A DNA stretch of 64,000 bases from Anaerosacchariphilus polymeriproducens. GTDB taxonomy: Bacteria > Bacillota > Clostridia > Lachnospirales > Lachnospiraceae. The notes below the pieces were generated by a model, which worked only from the letters and a program-made list of their open reading frames with translations, was not told the origin of the DNA and did no database searches. Each line of letters opens with the position of its first letter. Positions within the stretch are counted from its first letter, which is position 1. The DNA lies in the NCBI RefSeq assembly GCF_003363435.1, contig NZ_QRCT01000020.1, positions 28,487-92,486 on the forward strand, given 5' to 3'. Made by a program: the position numbers and the translations under genes. Shown here one piece after another: positions 1-7,984 of this stretch.

Positions 1-635
1 TTTTGATTACAGTTCTCTGCTTCCAAAGTATATGAGCCGTTATCAATCTCAGAATATGCCGTAAGGCAGTCTCCTTCTTTATTCTTTGTAAACCAAACTT
101 TCTTCCCTTTTATGGTTAGGCTTCTTTTATCTCTTAATTCCTCAGGAAGCAAAGATTTACCAAAAGAGACTACCAGATTTAAAGATTTATCCTTCTTTTT
201 AAATAAAATGCTCCCCTCTCCCTTTTCCACTTCCCCAACCATGGATTGAATCATATAAAAAGAACTCTCTGACCTTTCTAACTCTAAAACCGATTCTATA
301 TCATTCATCTCTATATTCCAAATTTCATCAAACTCTACTCCCTCTATCTCCCTCTTCAATGGATTTAAAGTACCAAATCTCATATCCATCTTTTCTTCTG
401 ACTCCATTTCATAAAAATGTACTTGATTTGGTAATTTAAGCGCAAAAGCTGATCCGACAATCAAAATAAATGCTGCCGCTACACTTAAATAACGAAATGT
501 CAAATTTTTCTTCTTACTATTCTTTTGGGGATTATCCTGATTTTCTAATACCTCATACATTGCATTTTTCGTTCTGCTAATTAGTTCTTTAGACGCATGT
601 TGTTGTTCTAATATTTTTTTATATTGTTTATTCAA
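1..635 (-). CDS. Anti-sigma-like single-pass membrane protein (partial, TTG start)
   Basis: The frame is open from the window edge up to a TTG codon at 635, three bases after the stop of the sigma factor gene. A GGAGAG site inside the end of that gene sits seven bases before the TTG. The N-terminal 48 residues are polar and basic. One transmembrane segment follows at about residues 49-66 (YLSVAAAFILIVGSAFAL), and the remaining 140 or so residues are predicted outside the membrane. The C-terminal part resembles the DUF4367-type domains found next to ECF sigma factors, but this is from memory only. Short cytoplasmic head, one helix and an outer domain directly behind an ECF sigma gene is the usual layout of a membrane anti-sigma factor. 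The role is inferred from position, and the C-terminus lies outside the window. Confidence 0.7.
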   Translation of the reverse strand, partial: MNKQYKKILEQQHASKELISRTKNAMYEVLENQDNPQKNSKKKNLTFRYLSVAAAFILIVGSAFALKLPNQVHFYEMESEEKMDMRFGTLNPLKREIEGVEFDEIWNIEMNDIESVLELERSESSFYMIQSMVGEVEKGEGSILFKKKDKSLNLVVSFGKSLLPEELRDKRSLTIKGKKVWFTKNKEGDCLTAYSEIDNGSYTLEAENCNQ

Positions 636-637
636 AG

Positions 638-1144
638 CTAAAACTCTCCTTCCAACTTCTTCCTTAACAGCTCCCTCGCTCTAAAAAGTTGAGATTTCAC
701 AGTACTCTCTTTTTTCTTTAGAAGCTTACTTATCTCTAGAATAGACAACTCCTCGAAATAGAATAAATGTACAATCTCCTTATATTTGGGTGGCAGATCT
801 CTTACTGCTTTATACACCTGACTATCTTCTTTTTCTATCTCATATTTATCTGTCTGGCTTCCTTCTATTTGATTTTCATCTTCTATGGAAGTTACATTTT
901 TTGACCAATAACTGGTAAAATGTTTCTTTGCACAATTAAGAGTAACTCGAATTAGCCATGCCTTTATATGTTCTTCTGTTTTCAACTTATGTAAATGTTT
1001 CACCAATCTTATAAAAACTTCTTGAAAAATATCATCTGCATCTACTCTATTCTTACACTCAACTATTGCTAACCGATATACCATATCTGCATATTTTTCA
1101 ATAACCTCATCAGGTTCCATAATAAACCTTTTTTTATTAGTCAC
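638..1144 (-). CDS. ECF-type RNA polymerase sigma factor
   Basis: The 168-residue product has the two-domain layout of group 4 (ECF) sigma factors. Region 2 covers about residues 12-80, with the characteristic DADDIFQEVFIRL stretch and then HIKAWLIRVTLN. Region 4 covers about 110-160, with LPPKYKEIVHLFYFEELS followed by an ISKLLKKKESTVKSQL helix-turn-helix. Translation most likely starts at GTG (1144), because GGGGAGGA lies eight bases upstream and no ATG is as well placed. The membrane protein that follows three bases later is the likely partner anti-sigma factor. The lipoprotein gene on the upstream side is on the same strand, but a 74-base gap with its own inverted repeat separates them. 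The stress signal and target promoters cannot be read from the sequence. Confidence 0.93.
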   Translation of the reverse strand: MTNKKRFIMEPDEVIEKYADMVYRLAIVECKNRVDADDIFQEVFIRLVKHLHKLKTEEHIKAWLIRVTLNCAKKHFTSYWSKNVTSIEDENQIEGSQTDKYEIEKEDSQVYKAVRDLPPKYKEIVHLFYFEELSILEISKLLKKKESTVKSQLFRARELLRKKLEGEF

Positions 1145-1161
1145 TTTACAATCCTCCCCAT

Positions 1162-1181
1162 AAAGTATTACTTAATACTTT
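1162..1181. promoter_or_regulatory. Inverted repeat in the leader of the sigma factor gene
   Basis: Arms AAAGTATTA (1162-1170) and TAATACTTT (1173-1181) are perfectly complementary with a two-base loop. The repeat lies 18 bases before the GTG start of the sigma gene and just after a TATTAT box (minus strand, 1183-1188). It could be an operator or a short RNA hairpin; the pure AT stem makes a terminator unlikely. Confidence 0.4.
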
Positions 1182-1218
1182 TATAATACCTTATTAAGGA
1201 AGATTTTTCACTAATTTT

Positions 1219-2508
1219 TTATTGAACCTGACCATTTTCTAATATATCATTTACAATATTGAATACTTCCCCATTTCCCGAAGAACATGCTACAATAGCA
1301 TAAAGATTTCCGTTTTTGCCTCCTATATACATCTTAAACTTAGCATTTTGTCCTTTTTTGATAATGTCCATATAATATACCTCCCCCATGCATTTGGTTT
1401 CCATTTTTGTTGCATTTATATCTTTTTTATCAATATTTTGAGCTTCAGCTACAATTCTCTTCATCTCTTCTATTCCGGACTCTAAAGCATCATCAGTTGG
1501 TCCAACTTCCATTTTATTAATTGCAAAATACTGATCTGCAAAACTGGAGTCTCCATTTGGTGCATATGTTTGTATTAGGTCATCTCCATCATTTACATCT
1601 TCTTTCCAACCTTCCGGTAAATCAAACTTAATGTACTTTTCAGCTGAATCGCTTTTTCCAGAAGATGAAGTCGTATCTTTATCATCCTCTTCTACTGGTT
1701 TAAAATCATCTGAATTCATAAAACTGTTAGAATTCGTTTCTTCTTCCGATTTGGTTGATTCTGTATTTTTTTCTTCTGATTCTGACGAGTCCTTATTGCC
1801 TTTTTCCTTTTCATTATTAGAAGAAGCTGATGGCGTTTGACCTTCCATTTTTTCTAACTTTTCCTGTGCTTCCTCTTGGTTCCATTCTATGTTAAAACCA
1901 TAGAACTTTTCTAATTCCTCAATTAAGTCCTCTGTTTTTCCTGTTACTTCTGATTCTTTTACAGTAACTTTTACTAATAACTTCATTTTATTTTTCAAAC
2001 GTACCATATAATAGGTGTCTGAATATACATTATATTTTTCTTCATACTCATCGTACTTGCAATATGTTGCAGCTATTTTTGCCTTTTTATCATTTCCTTT
2101 CACTTCAGTTTTTTCCAATTCTTGTGCGCTTTCATATTCATACTCTGATTCAGAATTAAAATAATATTCTAGATTTTCAGTTAAAAGAAAATCTTCCTCT
2201 TCATGTCTCATGGTCGGGTTTAATATAAGATTGATACTTACCCCCATTTTTTCAGAATAAGCCATAGTTCTATTTACACTATTATAATCACTTTTGGGTA
2301 AATAAACTACTAACTCCTTACTTTCCATTTTTTTTGTTTCTGAATTTTCTTCTGATTCTGTTGTTAAAACATCATCATATAAATATTCATATCCGTCATA
2401 ACCTCTTGTTGAATCTCCCAGCACAGGGTACCCTTTTCCTTTACTTCCCCCGCAGCCACTTACTGCTATGCTAAATCCTAATAGTAATAAAATTAATTTC
2501 TTTTTCAT
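1219..2508 (-). CDS. Lipoprotein of unknown function
   Basis: I do not recognise the family. The 429-residue product begins with a lipoprotein signal peptide: three lysines, a hydrophobic core, and a VSGC lipobox that places the modified cysteine at residue 19, so it should be anchored on the outer face of the membrane. A mixed domain spans about residues 60-205. A low-complexity linker rich in Ser, Glu, Lys and Asn runs from about 210 to 290, and a compact C-terminal domain starts near KYIKFDLPEGW at about 292. Spacers of this type usually hold a domain away from the membrane or let it reach through the cell wall. The gene is upstream of, and on the same strand as, the ECF sigma gene, so it may belong to the same envelope-stress locus; that link is an inference. 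Confidence 0.8.
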   Translation of the reverse strand: MKKKLILLLLGFSIAVSGCGGSKGKGYPVLGDSTRGYDGYEYLYDDVLTTESEENSETKKMESKELVVYLPKSDYNSVNRTMAYSEKMGVSINLILNPTMRHEEEDFLLTENLEYYFNSESEYEYESAQELEKTEVKGNDKKAKIAATYCKYDEYEEKYNVYSDTYYMVRLKNKMKLLVKVTVKESEVTGKTEDLIEELEKFYGFNIEWNQEEAQEKLEKMEGQTPSASSNNEKEKGNKDSSESEEKNTESTKSEEETNSNSFMNSDDFKPVEEDDKDTTSSSGKSDSAEKYIKFDLPEGWKEDVNDGDDLIQTYAPNGDSSFADQYFAINKMEVGPTDDALESGIEEMKRIVAEAQNIDKKDINATKMETKCMGEVYYMDIIKKGQNAKFKMYIGGKNGNLYAIVACSSGNGEVFNIVNDILENGQVQ

Positions 2509-2584
2509 GGTTCTACTCCTCTATTTATAATGTTAAAATGTTACTTTTTAAGCGCTTACATTAGTAATACCTTTGAGCATAAGA

Positions 2585-2621
2585 AAAGGTTGCAAAAAAT
2601 TAAATTTTTTTTACAACCTTT
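2585..2621 (-). terminator. Probable terminator behind the MerR gene
   Basis: Arms AAAGGTTG (2585-2592) and CAACCTTT (2614-2621) close a stem that is extended inward by A and T runs. It lies 14 bases beyond the stop of the MerR gene and is followed on the minus strand by TTTCTT. Confidence 0.55.
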
Positions 2622-2634
2622 AAACATATCTAAA

Positions 2635-3459
2635 TTAAAGAAATTCTTCTGATTTTTTATTACTATCTTGGAAACTATAAACAACTAACATTAGTGAAAA
2701 TATCGCAAAAACAATTCCCATTCCTGCATTCCCTAACACCTGAAACCAATCTCCATTCCATTCTAATAACATCATCTTCGCATTATAAAAACCTTCTCGT
2801 AACATATAAGCAGAATTGAAATAGAAACAAACAGCCAACACAATAAAAAGTAAGATTTCACTTAACTTTCGTTCAAGTAAATCAAGACCTAGCTTCTTTC
2901 TCTTTTCTCTTTTCAAAATACTAGCTACCGTTACTATTAAGATTAAAATATTGAACCCAAAATAAAATAACCCTGAAATATCTAAGCCAAATACCTCTTG
3001 TATATTCCAATTTACCAAAAAATAACTTAATATTATAATATACATTGCTAAATTAAAAAAACCAAAAGCTAAGTTATTCTTTCTTATATAAAGATACTTC
3101 CTTTTCTTTTCTGCCAAAAGATTCTTTTCCACATCAATATGATCAATTGACTTACCTTCTAACATTTTTTCTAGTATCTGCTTGATTGCATAAACTCTCT
3201 GCTGCTTCTCCTCTTGTTCATGTATTTTACTTGAGATTAAATTATTTTTATTGTCTTCCATAAAGTATTCTTTTATTTCAGAAACCGTAAAGTCAAGTAA
3301 TCTTAATCGCTTAATCTCTATTAAACGTTCAATTGTTTTTTCTTCATATTCTTTATACCCATTCTCCTTTTTAGCAGTAACTATTAATCCATTTTCTTCG
3401 TAATATCGTATTGCTTTTTTTGTTAGACCCGTTTTGTTTTCTACTTCTTTTATCTGCAT
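2635..3459 (-). CDS. MerR-family regulator with a C-terminal membrane domain
   Basis: The N-terminal 75 residues form a MerR DNA-binding domain: IKEVENKTGLTKKAIRYYEE, the following wing, then LRLLDFTVSEIKEYF. A linker of about 45 residues, probably the dimerisation helix (HEQEEKQQRVYAIKQILEKM), leads into about four hydrophobic segments between residues 130 and 265. The usual ligand domain of MerR proteins is therefore replaced by a membrane anchor, which would tie DNA binding to a signal at the membrane. The promoter ahead of it has the 19-base spacer typical of MerR-controlled promoters, so it probably controls itself. It lies behind the two PH-domain genes with a 61-base gap. The signal is unknown. 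ATG at 3459 follows AGGAGAGGAGG. Confidence 0.88.
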   Translation of the reverse strand: MQIKEVENKTGLTKKAIRYYEENGLIVTAKKENGYKEYEEKTIERLIEIKRLRLLDFTVSEIKEYFMEDNKNNLISSKIHEQEEKQQRVYAIKQILEKMLEGKSIDHIDVEKNLLAEKKRKYLYIRKNNLAFGFFNLAMYIIILSYFLVNWNIQEVFGLDISGLFYFGFNILILIVTVASILKREKRKKLGLDLLERKLSEILLFIVLAVCFYFNSAYMLREGFYNAKMMLLEWNGDWFQVLGNAGMGIVFAIFSLMLVVYSFQDSNKKSEEFL

Positions 3460-3480
3460 AACTAAACCTCCTCTCCTTTA

Positions 3481-3511
3481 TTTTTACACCAGGCCCTTGG
3501 GGAATAGTCAA
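3481..3511 (-). promoter_or_regulatory. MerR-type promoter with 19-base spacer
   Basis: On the minus strand TTGACT (3506-3511) and TAAAAA (3481-3486) are exactly 19 bases apart. The spacer is unusually GC-rich for this region and carries the imperfect dyad CCAAGGGCCTGG. Over-long spacers with a central dyad are the hallmark of promoters that MerR-family proteins twist into shape, which suits the MerR gene starting 22 bases downstream. Confidence 0.6.
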
Positions 3512-3520
3512 TAAATATTT

Positions 3521-4987
3521 TTAAAAAGGAACTTTTTCTAAGATTTTTCCCAATATTTTTTTATTATAATTCTTTGCTTTTATACTGCTCTCATATATCG
3601 GTGCATTTGTAGATAACCGTAAGGATATTAAGCCTGCTTTTTGTTTCCAGATACTTCCGTAACCACTGACAGCCTCAACTTTATTCCAAGGTATCATCTT
3701 CTTTTCAGTGCGAAAACTTCCATAGGCAATTGTAATATAATGATTACTAATAAAAATCCTGGCAGCCTTATACTCCATAAATACTGAAATCATTACAACG
3801 AGACCAAGTAATAAGAAAATTACTCTGCAAACAGCCAGCTGTTTTATTAATAAGGATGCCATAATTAATATAATTACCCCAAATACTCTAAAGGTAAGAA
3901 AGTAATAAAAAAGTCCTTTTTTATCTGCATGAAGCTCTTCTTTTTCTTCTTGATAATTTTTAAATAGCTGAGATAAAATCTGTTCTGTCTTATTCACTTT
4001 AATAATGGGTACTAATAGAGGTACTTCCTTCACTTTATCCTCTTCACTTGTATCTCCATAACCTACCACCATTAATTCTAGTGATTCATAACCAAAGATT
4101 CTCATAAGTATACTTTGTTTTCTTTTAATTCCTGAAATCTTTTTTCTTGGAAATGTATAAGATTTTTTTGATAAAGTGCCATAATCAACTCTTATTTCTT
4201 TTTCATTCATCTGAACCTGAAATGGATAATATCGTAATAATGAATTCACTATGACATAGACAAAATTCGCCACTATAATTCCTACAATTAATAAAATTAT
4301 TCGAACTCCATTCCCATCCACGAACCATTCAAAAGCACTATCGAAAAAATCCTCAATCTTTCTCTCACTAGAGAATAGATTTACAAAAAAACTTAAAACA
4401 GGAACTCCAACTGCTAAGATCTGAATTATACTAAGAATATTTGAGGAGAATAAGCCAAGCAATATTATCTCGCCTACACTGCTATTCAAAGAATCCTTCT
4501 CGTTTTTTTCCTTTATATTTTGTTTATCAACACTATCTTCCATTAATAACTCTTTTAAATAAAAAGCATCTTTTTTTGATAAACTTAATACAATTTCTGC
4601 CTTATCTTTTTGCGTAATAGCCTGACTGGCATTATCAATTTTGACTTTGTAGCATTTAAAAATTTGATAAAATAAACTTTGTCCAAAATCAACTGTTGTT
4701 ATTACTTCTAATGGTATTTCTATTGTTCTCTTAACTAGAATTCCTTTTTTTACATAAAAGCTTTTATCTGTTACCGTATATATAGTAGATAAATATTCAA
4801 TTAACTTTGAAATAGGTTTGAAAACAAATCCAATGATAATCACAACTGTCGCCTGTAAAACTTCTCCATTTTGCGAAACCAGATTGATAAAAAGAACACC
4901 CAATACAGAAGCTGCTATTTTCCACAATTCATTAAAAATAGTAATTATACTTCCTCTTGTTGGTCCGAATTTTCTGTTTTGTTCCAT
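3521..4987 (-). CDS. PH-domain (YdbT-like) membrane protein
   Basis: The 488-residue product has paired transmembrane segments near residues 20-60, 170-245 and 355-400, each followed by a soluble bacterial PH (bPH2) domain: about 70-150, 255-345 and 400-488. The repeated pattern of hydrophobic hairpin, short loop and beta-rich domain (for example KKGILVKRTIEIPLEVITTVDFGQS) matches Bacillus YdbT. In B. subtilis the ydbS-ydbT pair is linked to resistance against antimicrobial compounds from competitors; that is family knowledge, not visible here. The start codon overlaps the end of the YdbS-like gene by 43 bases and has GGAGAAGGGG four bases upstream, so the two are translated from one message. 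Confidence 0.85.
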   Translation of the reverse strand: MEQNRKFGPTRGSIITIFNELWKIAASVLGVLFINLVSQNGEVLQATVVIIIGFVFKPISKLIEYLSTIYTVTDKSFYVKKGILVKRTIEIPLEVITTVDFGQSLFYQIFKCYKVKIDNASQAITQKDKAEIVLSLSKKDAFYLKELLMEDSVDKQNIKEKNEKDSLNSSVGEIILLGLFSSNILSIIQILAVGVPVLSFFVNLFSSERKIEDFFDSAFEWFVDGNGVRIILLIVGIIVANFVYVIVNSLLRYYPFQVQMNEKEIRVDYGTLSKKSYTFPRKKISGIKRKQSILMRIFGYESLELMVVGYGDTSEEDKVKEVPLLVPIIKVNKTEQILSQLFKNYQEEKEELHADKKGLFYYFLTFRVFGVIILIMASLLIKQLAVCRVIFLLLGLVVMISVFMEYKAARIFISNHYITIAYGSFRTEKKMIPWNKVEAVSGYGSIWKQKAGLISLRLSTNAPIYESSIKAKNYNKKILGKILEKVPF

Positions 4988-5505
4988 ACAACCCCTTCTC
5001 CTTCTAGTCTGTTATATAATTTCTCTTTTAGACTTTCCACAATTTTTTCTGCTGTTTCTTTCTTTATTCCCACAATATGAAAATTAGACGTTGCTACTGA
5101 AATTTCAATTCTATGTAGACCAAGTGCCCTGAATATTGGTCCTTGTGACATTGAAATATGTTGAATTCTTACAATGGGTATCATAATTTCTGTTAAAAAG
5201 AAGATTCCTTTGTGAATCACCACTTTATCTTCTGTGATTTGATATCCCCATTGGCAATATTCGATCCAAGGATAAAGAAACAGTCCTATTATGCTATATC
5301 CAATCCAAATAATACCCACAATTTTGATTATTGACTCTAATAATTCAGGATTCATAAAGCCTACCTGCTCAGTTAATTTGAATTCTTTATTTAAAACTGC
5401 TAATCCACATAAAAAAAGTGCTAAAATAATTATCCCGATAAAGCGTGATATTCGCCATGCAATCATAGCCTTTTTCTCAACTCTTAAAAATTTCTTATCT
5501 TGCAT
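4945..5505 (-). CDS. PH-domain (YdbS-like) membrane protein
   Basis: The 186-residue product has two transmembrane helices (about residues 18-38 and 62-82) followed by one bPH2 domain containing the typical stretch ITEDKVVIHKGIFFLTEIMI and then PIVRIQHISMSQGPIFRALG. This is the size and layout of B. subtilis YdbS. The end of the gene overlaps the start of the larger YdbT-like gene in a different frame, and the two proteins probably act as a membrane complex. The C-terminus is charged and cytoplasmic. ATG at 5505 follows GGAGG by seven bases. Confidence 0.87.
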   Translation of the reverse strand: MQDKKFLRVEKKAMIAWRISRFIGIIILALFLCGLAVLNKEFKLTEQVGFMNPELLESIIKIVGIIWIGYSIIGLFLYPWIEYCQWGYQITEDKVVIHKGIFFLTEIMIPIVRIQHISMSQGPIFRALGLHRIEISVATSNFHIVGIKKETAEKIVESLKEKLYNRLEGEGVVWNKTENSDQQEEV

Positions 5506-5597
5506 TTTTTATTCCTCCAAATTTTTGTATCATTTAAATAATCTTTATTATAAATGAAATTATTAAAAAAGAAAAGTCTATAAATACTACTCCTCAA

Positions 5598-5640
5598 CCA
5601 AAAAACGTCCGACCAACATAATTGATCGAACGTATTTTTT
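5598..5640 (-). terminator. Terminator of the purine permease gene
   Basis: On the minus strand the arms ACGTTCGATCAA and TTGGTCGGACGT pair with two G-U or mismatch positions around a short loop and are followed by a run of six T. It lies 17 bases past the permease stop codon. Confidence 0.85.
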
Positions 5641-5656
5641 AACTTAACACATTAAT

Positions 5657-7006
5657 TTAATTAATAAAAGCCTGCAATACAAAATTCAAAATAAATAGTG
5701 CTGTACAAACCCATAAGACCGGATGGATATCTCGTATTTCTTTTTTACAAACTTTAATTAAACAATAGAAAATGAAACCGGCTGCTATACCATAAGATAT
5801 ACTATAACACAATGCCATAAATATACCTGCAAAAAACGCCGGAATAGCTTCACTGATATCAGACCAATTGATTTCCTTGAAGGAAGCCAACATCATAACA
5901 CCAACTGCAACCAATGCCGGAGCAGTCGCGGCAGCAGGAATCGCACTGACAAAAGTAGATAAAAAAGCACTTAACGCAAAACATATTGATACAACAACAC
6001 TTGTCAAACCGGTACGCCCACCAGCACCAATACCGGCAGCACTTTCCACATAAGTAGTTGTATTTGAAGTACCAACGATTGCACCGATAGATGTCGCAAC
6101 CGCATCAGCAAATAATGCCTTGTCCATCTTTGACTTAAATCCTGAACTAGAATCCATTTGTTTTTCGTCTTCTTCTGTAAAGATACCACTACGGCGTCCA
6201 GTTCCGATAAAAGTGCCAATTGTATCAAATGTATCAGAAATACTGAATGAGAAAATTGTGATTAATAGTAAAGGCATTTGAGGACCTACTTCTAACAAAG
6301 AAGGTAAACCTTCCTTAGTAAATATTATACCAAAAGTCGAAGGCAACGCCTTACACGAATCTATAAAACTAACAGAATCTGTCATTGTCGTAATTCCCAT
6401 AGGTATTCCTATAATTGTAGTAGCAATAATGCTAATTAAAATTGCACCTCTAACTTTACATATCAAAAGTACAACAACTAATATAAGACCTATCAAAAAT
6501 AATACAAGATTTTTATTATTTATTACAGAAAGCCCCGGAACTCCAGCTTCGAAATTAATCATTTTAATATTTAACAAACCAATGTATGCTACATAAATAC
6601 CTATACCACCGCCAATTGCATTTTGAATGCTGTGTGGTATTGCCTTAATGATAAATTTACGTATTTTGGTTACCGTAATTAAAATATTTAGAATACCGCA
6701 TATAAATACCATTGATAATGCCTGCTGCCAAGTAAAACCATACAGTAAACACACCGTATAAACAAAAAAAGCATTAAGCCCCATACCCGGTGCTTGTGCA
6801 TATGGAACGTTTGCAACGAGTCCCATAATTAAGGTTCCTATAATTGCAGAAATTATCGTAGCTAAAAATACAGCTCCCCATTCCATTCCCGATTGACTGA
6901 GCAGTGTAGGATTAACAACAATAATATAAGCCATCGCAAAAAATGTAGTTAAACCAGCTATAATCTCAGTGGATACATTCGTACCATTTTCCTTAAGTTT
7001 AAACAT
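5657..7006 (-). CDS. NCS2/AzgA-family purine permease
   Basis: This is a proton-coupled nucleobase importer of the AzgA group (adenine, guanine or hypoxanthine). The 449-residue product has about 13 hydrophobic segments and the AzgA signatures: TTFFAMAYIIVVNP near the N-terminus, APGMGLNAFF, an ISDTFDTIGTFIGTGRRSG stretch in the middle, and a SNTTTYVESAAGIGAGGRTG stretch that lines the substrate site. I chose the ATG at 7006 over the longer frame because AGGAGG sits six bases upstream. A TATAAT box lies at 7105-7110 on the minus strand. I looked for a purine riboswitch in the 166-base leader and saw none. The gene is a single-gene unit closed by a good terminator. Confidence 0.93.
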   Translation of the reverse strand: MFKLKENGTNVSTEIIAGLTTFFAMAYIIVVNPTLLSQSGMEWGAVFLATIISAIIGTLIMGLVANVPYAQAPGMGLNAFFVYTVCLLYGFTWQQALSMVFICGILNILITVTKIRKFIIKAIPHSIQNAIGGGIGIYVAYIGLLNIKMINFEAGVPGLSVINNKNLVLFLIGLILVVVLLICKVRGAILISIIATTIIGIPMGITTMTDSVSFIDSCKALPSTFGIIFTKEGLPSLLEVGPQMPLLLITIFSFSISDTFDTIGTFIGTGRRSGIFTEEDEKQMDSSSGFKSKMDKALFADAVATSIGAIVGTSNTTTYVESAAGIGAGGRTGLTSVVVSICFALSAFLSTFVSAIPAAATAPALVAVGVMMLASFKEINWSDISEAIPAFFAGIFMALCYSISYGIAAGFIFYCLIKVCKKEIRDIHPVLWVCTALFILNFVLQAFIN

Positions 7007-7172
7007 AACTTTCCTCCTAAATTTAATTTGATTCACTCACAGAATGATTTAATTTTATTATCTGGAAATGTTTTGATTTATTTCCTTATCTTATCCACAA
7101 ATGAATTATACAGGAATTTATCTAAAATTTCTATTAAAATTTAAAAAACTAACAATAAATTTTTTTTATTAC

Positions 7173-7847
7173 TTAAATCCATTCATTTTCTTCCCAATAT
7201 TTTTTATCAATAGGGTTCCAATTATTCACTTTTTGTTGTTTTCGAATAAGTTTAAAAATAAAACCCACTTTTAAACCTGGTTTGATCGTTCCAACTCTTC
7301 TTAATATTTTATCTGCAGTTTTATTTACTTCATCCGTTATCTTTTCCTTTTTTATAGGTTTTACCTCATTCCAGGACATGGCTTCAACTTGTTCTGCAAT
7401 TTGATATACTTTGGGAATGCTCCACCAAAACATTTGACGTTTTATACTCTTTGTAACTGTTTTTGCTCCCATTCCTGCTGTGGTAGAAATAGCTACACCA
7501 ATTTTCTTTTTCATAAGCGGATGTGGTCTATGTGCCATCCATCGATATGCCATATGATCAAATAACATTTTTAACTGTCCTGTCATTCCCATACAATAAT
7601 TAGGCGATTCTGCAATAATTATATCTGCATTTTCAATCGCTTTTATTATTGGTTGTACTTCAGTTCTATGTGGGCAAAATTCCTCACCTTTCACAATGCA
7701 GGCAAAGCACCCGATACACGGTTTTAAATGATTGGTCTGAAATTCTAGGATTTCTTCTGCACTATCAGCCAATCGATCCAATAGCATTTTGGTAATATTA
7801 TATGTACTACCTTTATGACTTTGTCCATGTAAAACAACAATCTTCAT
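7173..7847 (-). CDS. Flavodoxin-fold NAD(P)H-dependent oxidoreductase with cysteine cluster
   Basis: The 224-residue product starts with the flavodoxin-like FMN reductase pattern KIVVLHGQSHKGSTYNI, the loop that binds the FMN phosphate, and contains IIIAESPNYCMGMTGQLKMLF, the second flavin loop. A cysteine group at about residues 44-59 (CIGCFACIVKGEEFCPHR) is typical of iron-sulfur flavoproteins and related reductases that may carry a 4Fe-4S cluster. The C-terminus ends YWEENEWI, nearly the same motif as in the second flavoprotein of this window (53348-54154). It lies behind the alcohol dehydrogenase, but a terminator hairpin separates them, so it probably has its own promoter. The electron acceptor is unknown. 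Confidence 0.85.
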   Translation of the reverse strand: MKIVVLHGQSHKGSTYNITKMLLDRLADSAEEILEFQTNHLKPCIGCFACIVKGEEFCPHRTEVQPIIKAIENADIIIAESPNYCMGMTGQLKMLFDHMAYRWMAHRPHPLMKKKIGVAISTTAGMGAKTVTKSIKRQMFWWSIPKVYQIAEQVEAMSWNEVKPIKKEKITDEVNKTADKILRRVGTIKPGLKVGFIFKLIRKQQKVNNWNPIDKKYWEENEWI

Positions 7848-7937
7848 AATCTCTTTCCTTTCCCCTATTATTTACTATTTTACATATAATAAACAATATA
7901 ATTTCTTTTAAATAATATCATCGAATCTCTTTAAAAG

Positions 7938-7980
7938 TAAAGAAAATCCTCCTAAAACTAAAAAGTTTTAAAAGGATTAT
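7938..7980 (-). terminator. Terminator behind the alcohol dehydrogenase gene
   Basis: On the minus strand, AATCCTTTTAAAACT pairs with AGTTTTAGGAGGATT around a short loop and runs into TTTCTTT. It starts five bases after the stop codon of the dehydrogenase and would end the biotin operon transcript. Confidence 0.75.
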
Positions 7981-7984
7981 AATT

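Noticed and set aside
1631..1840. Serine-rich plus-strand ORF
   Set aside because: It is the mirror image of the Ser/Glu/Lys linker of the lipoprotein on the other strand and has no ribosome site.
7007..7172. Purine riboswitch ahead of the purine permease gene
   Set aside because: I looked for the conserved core and P1-P3 arrangement and found only AT-rich sequence with a TATAAT box.
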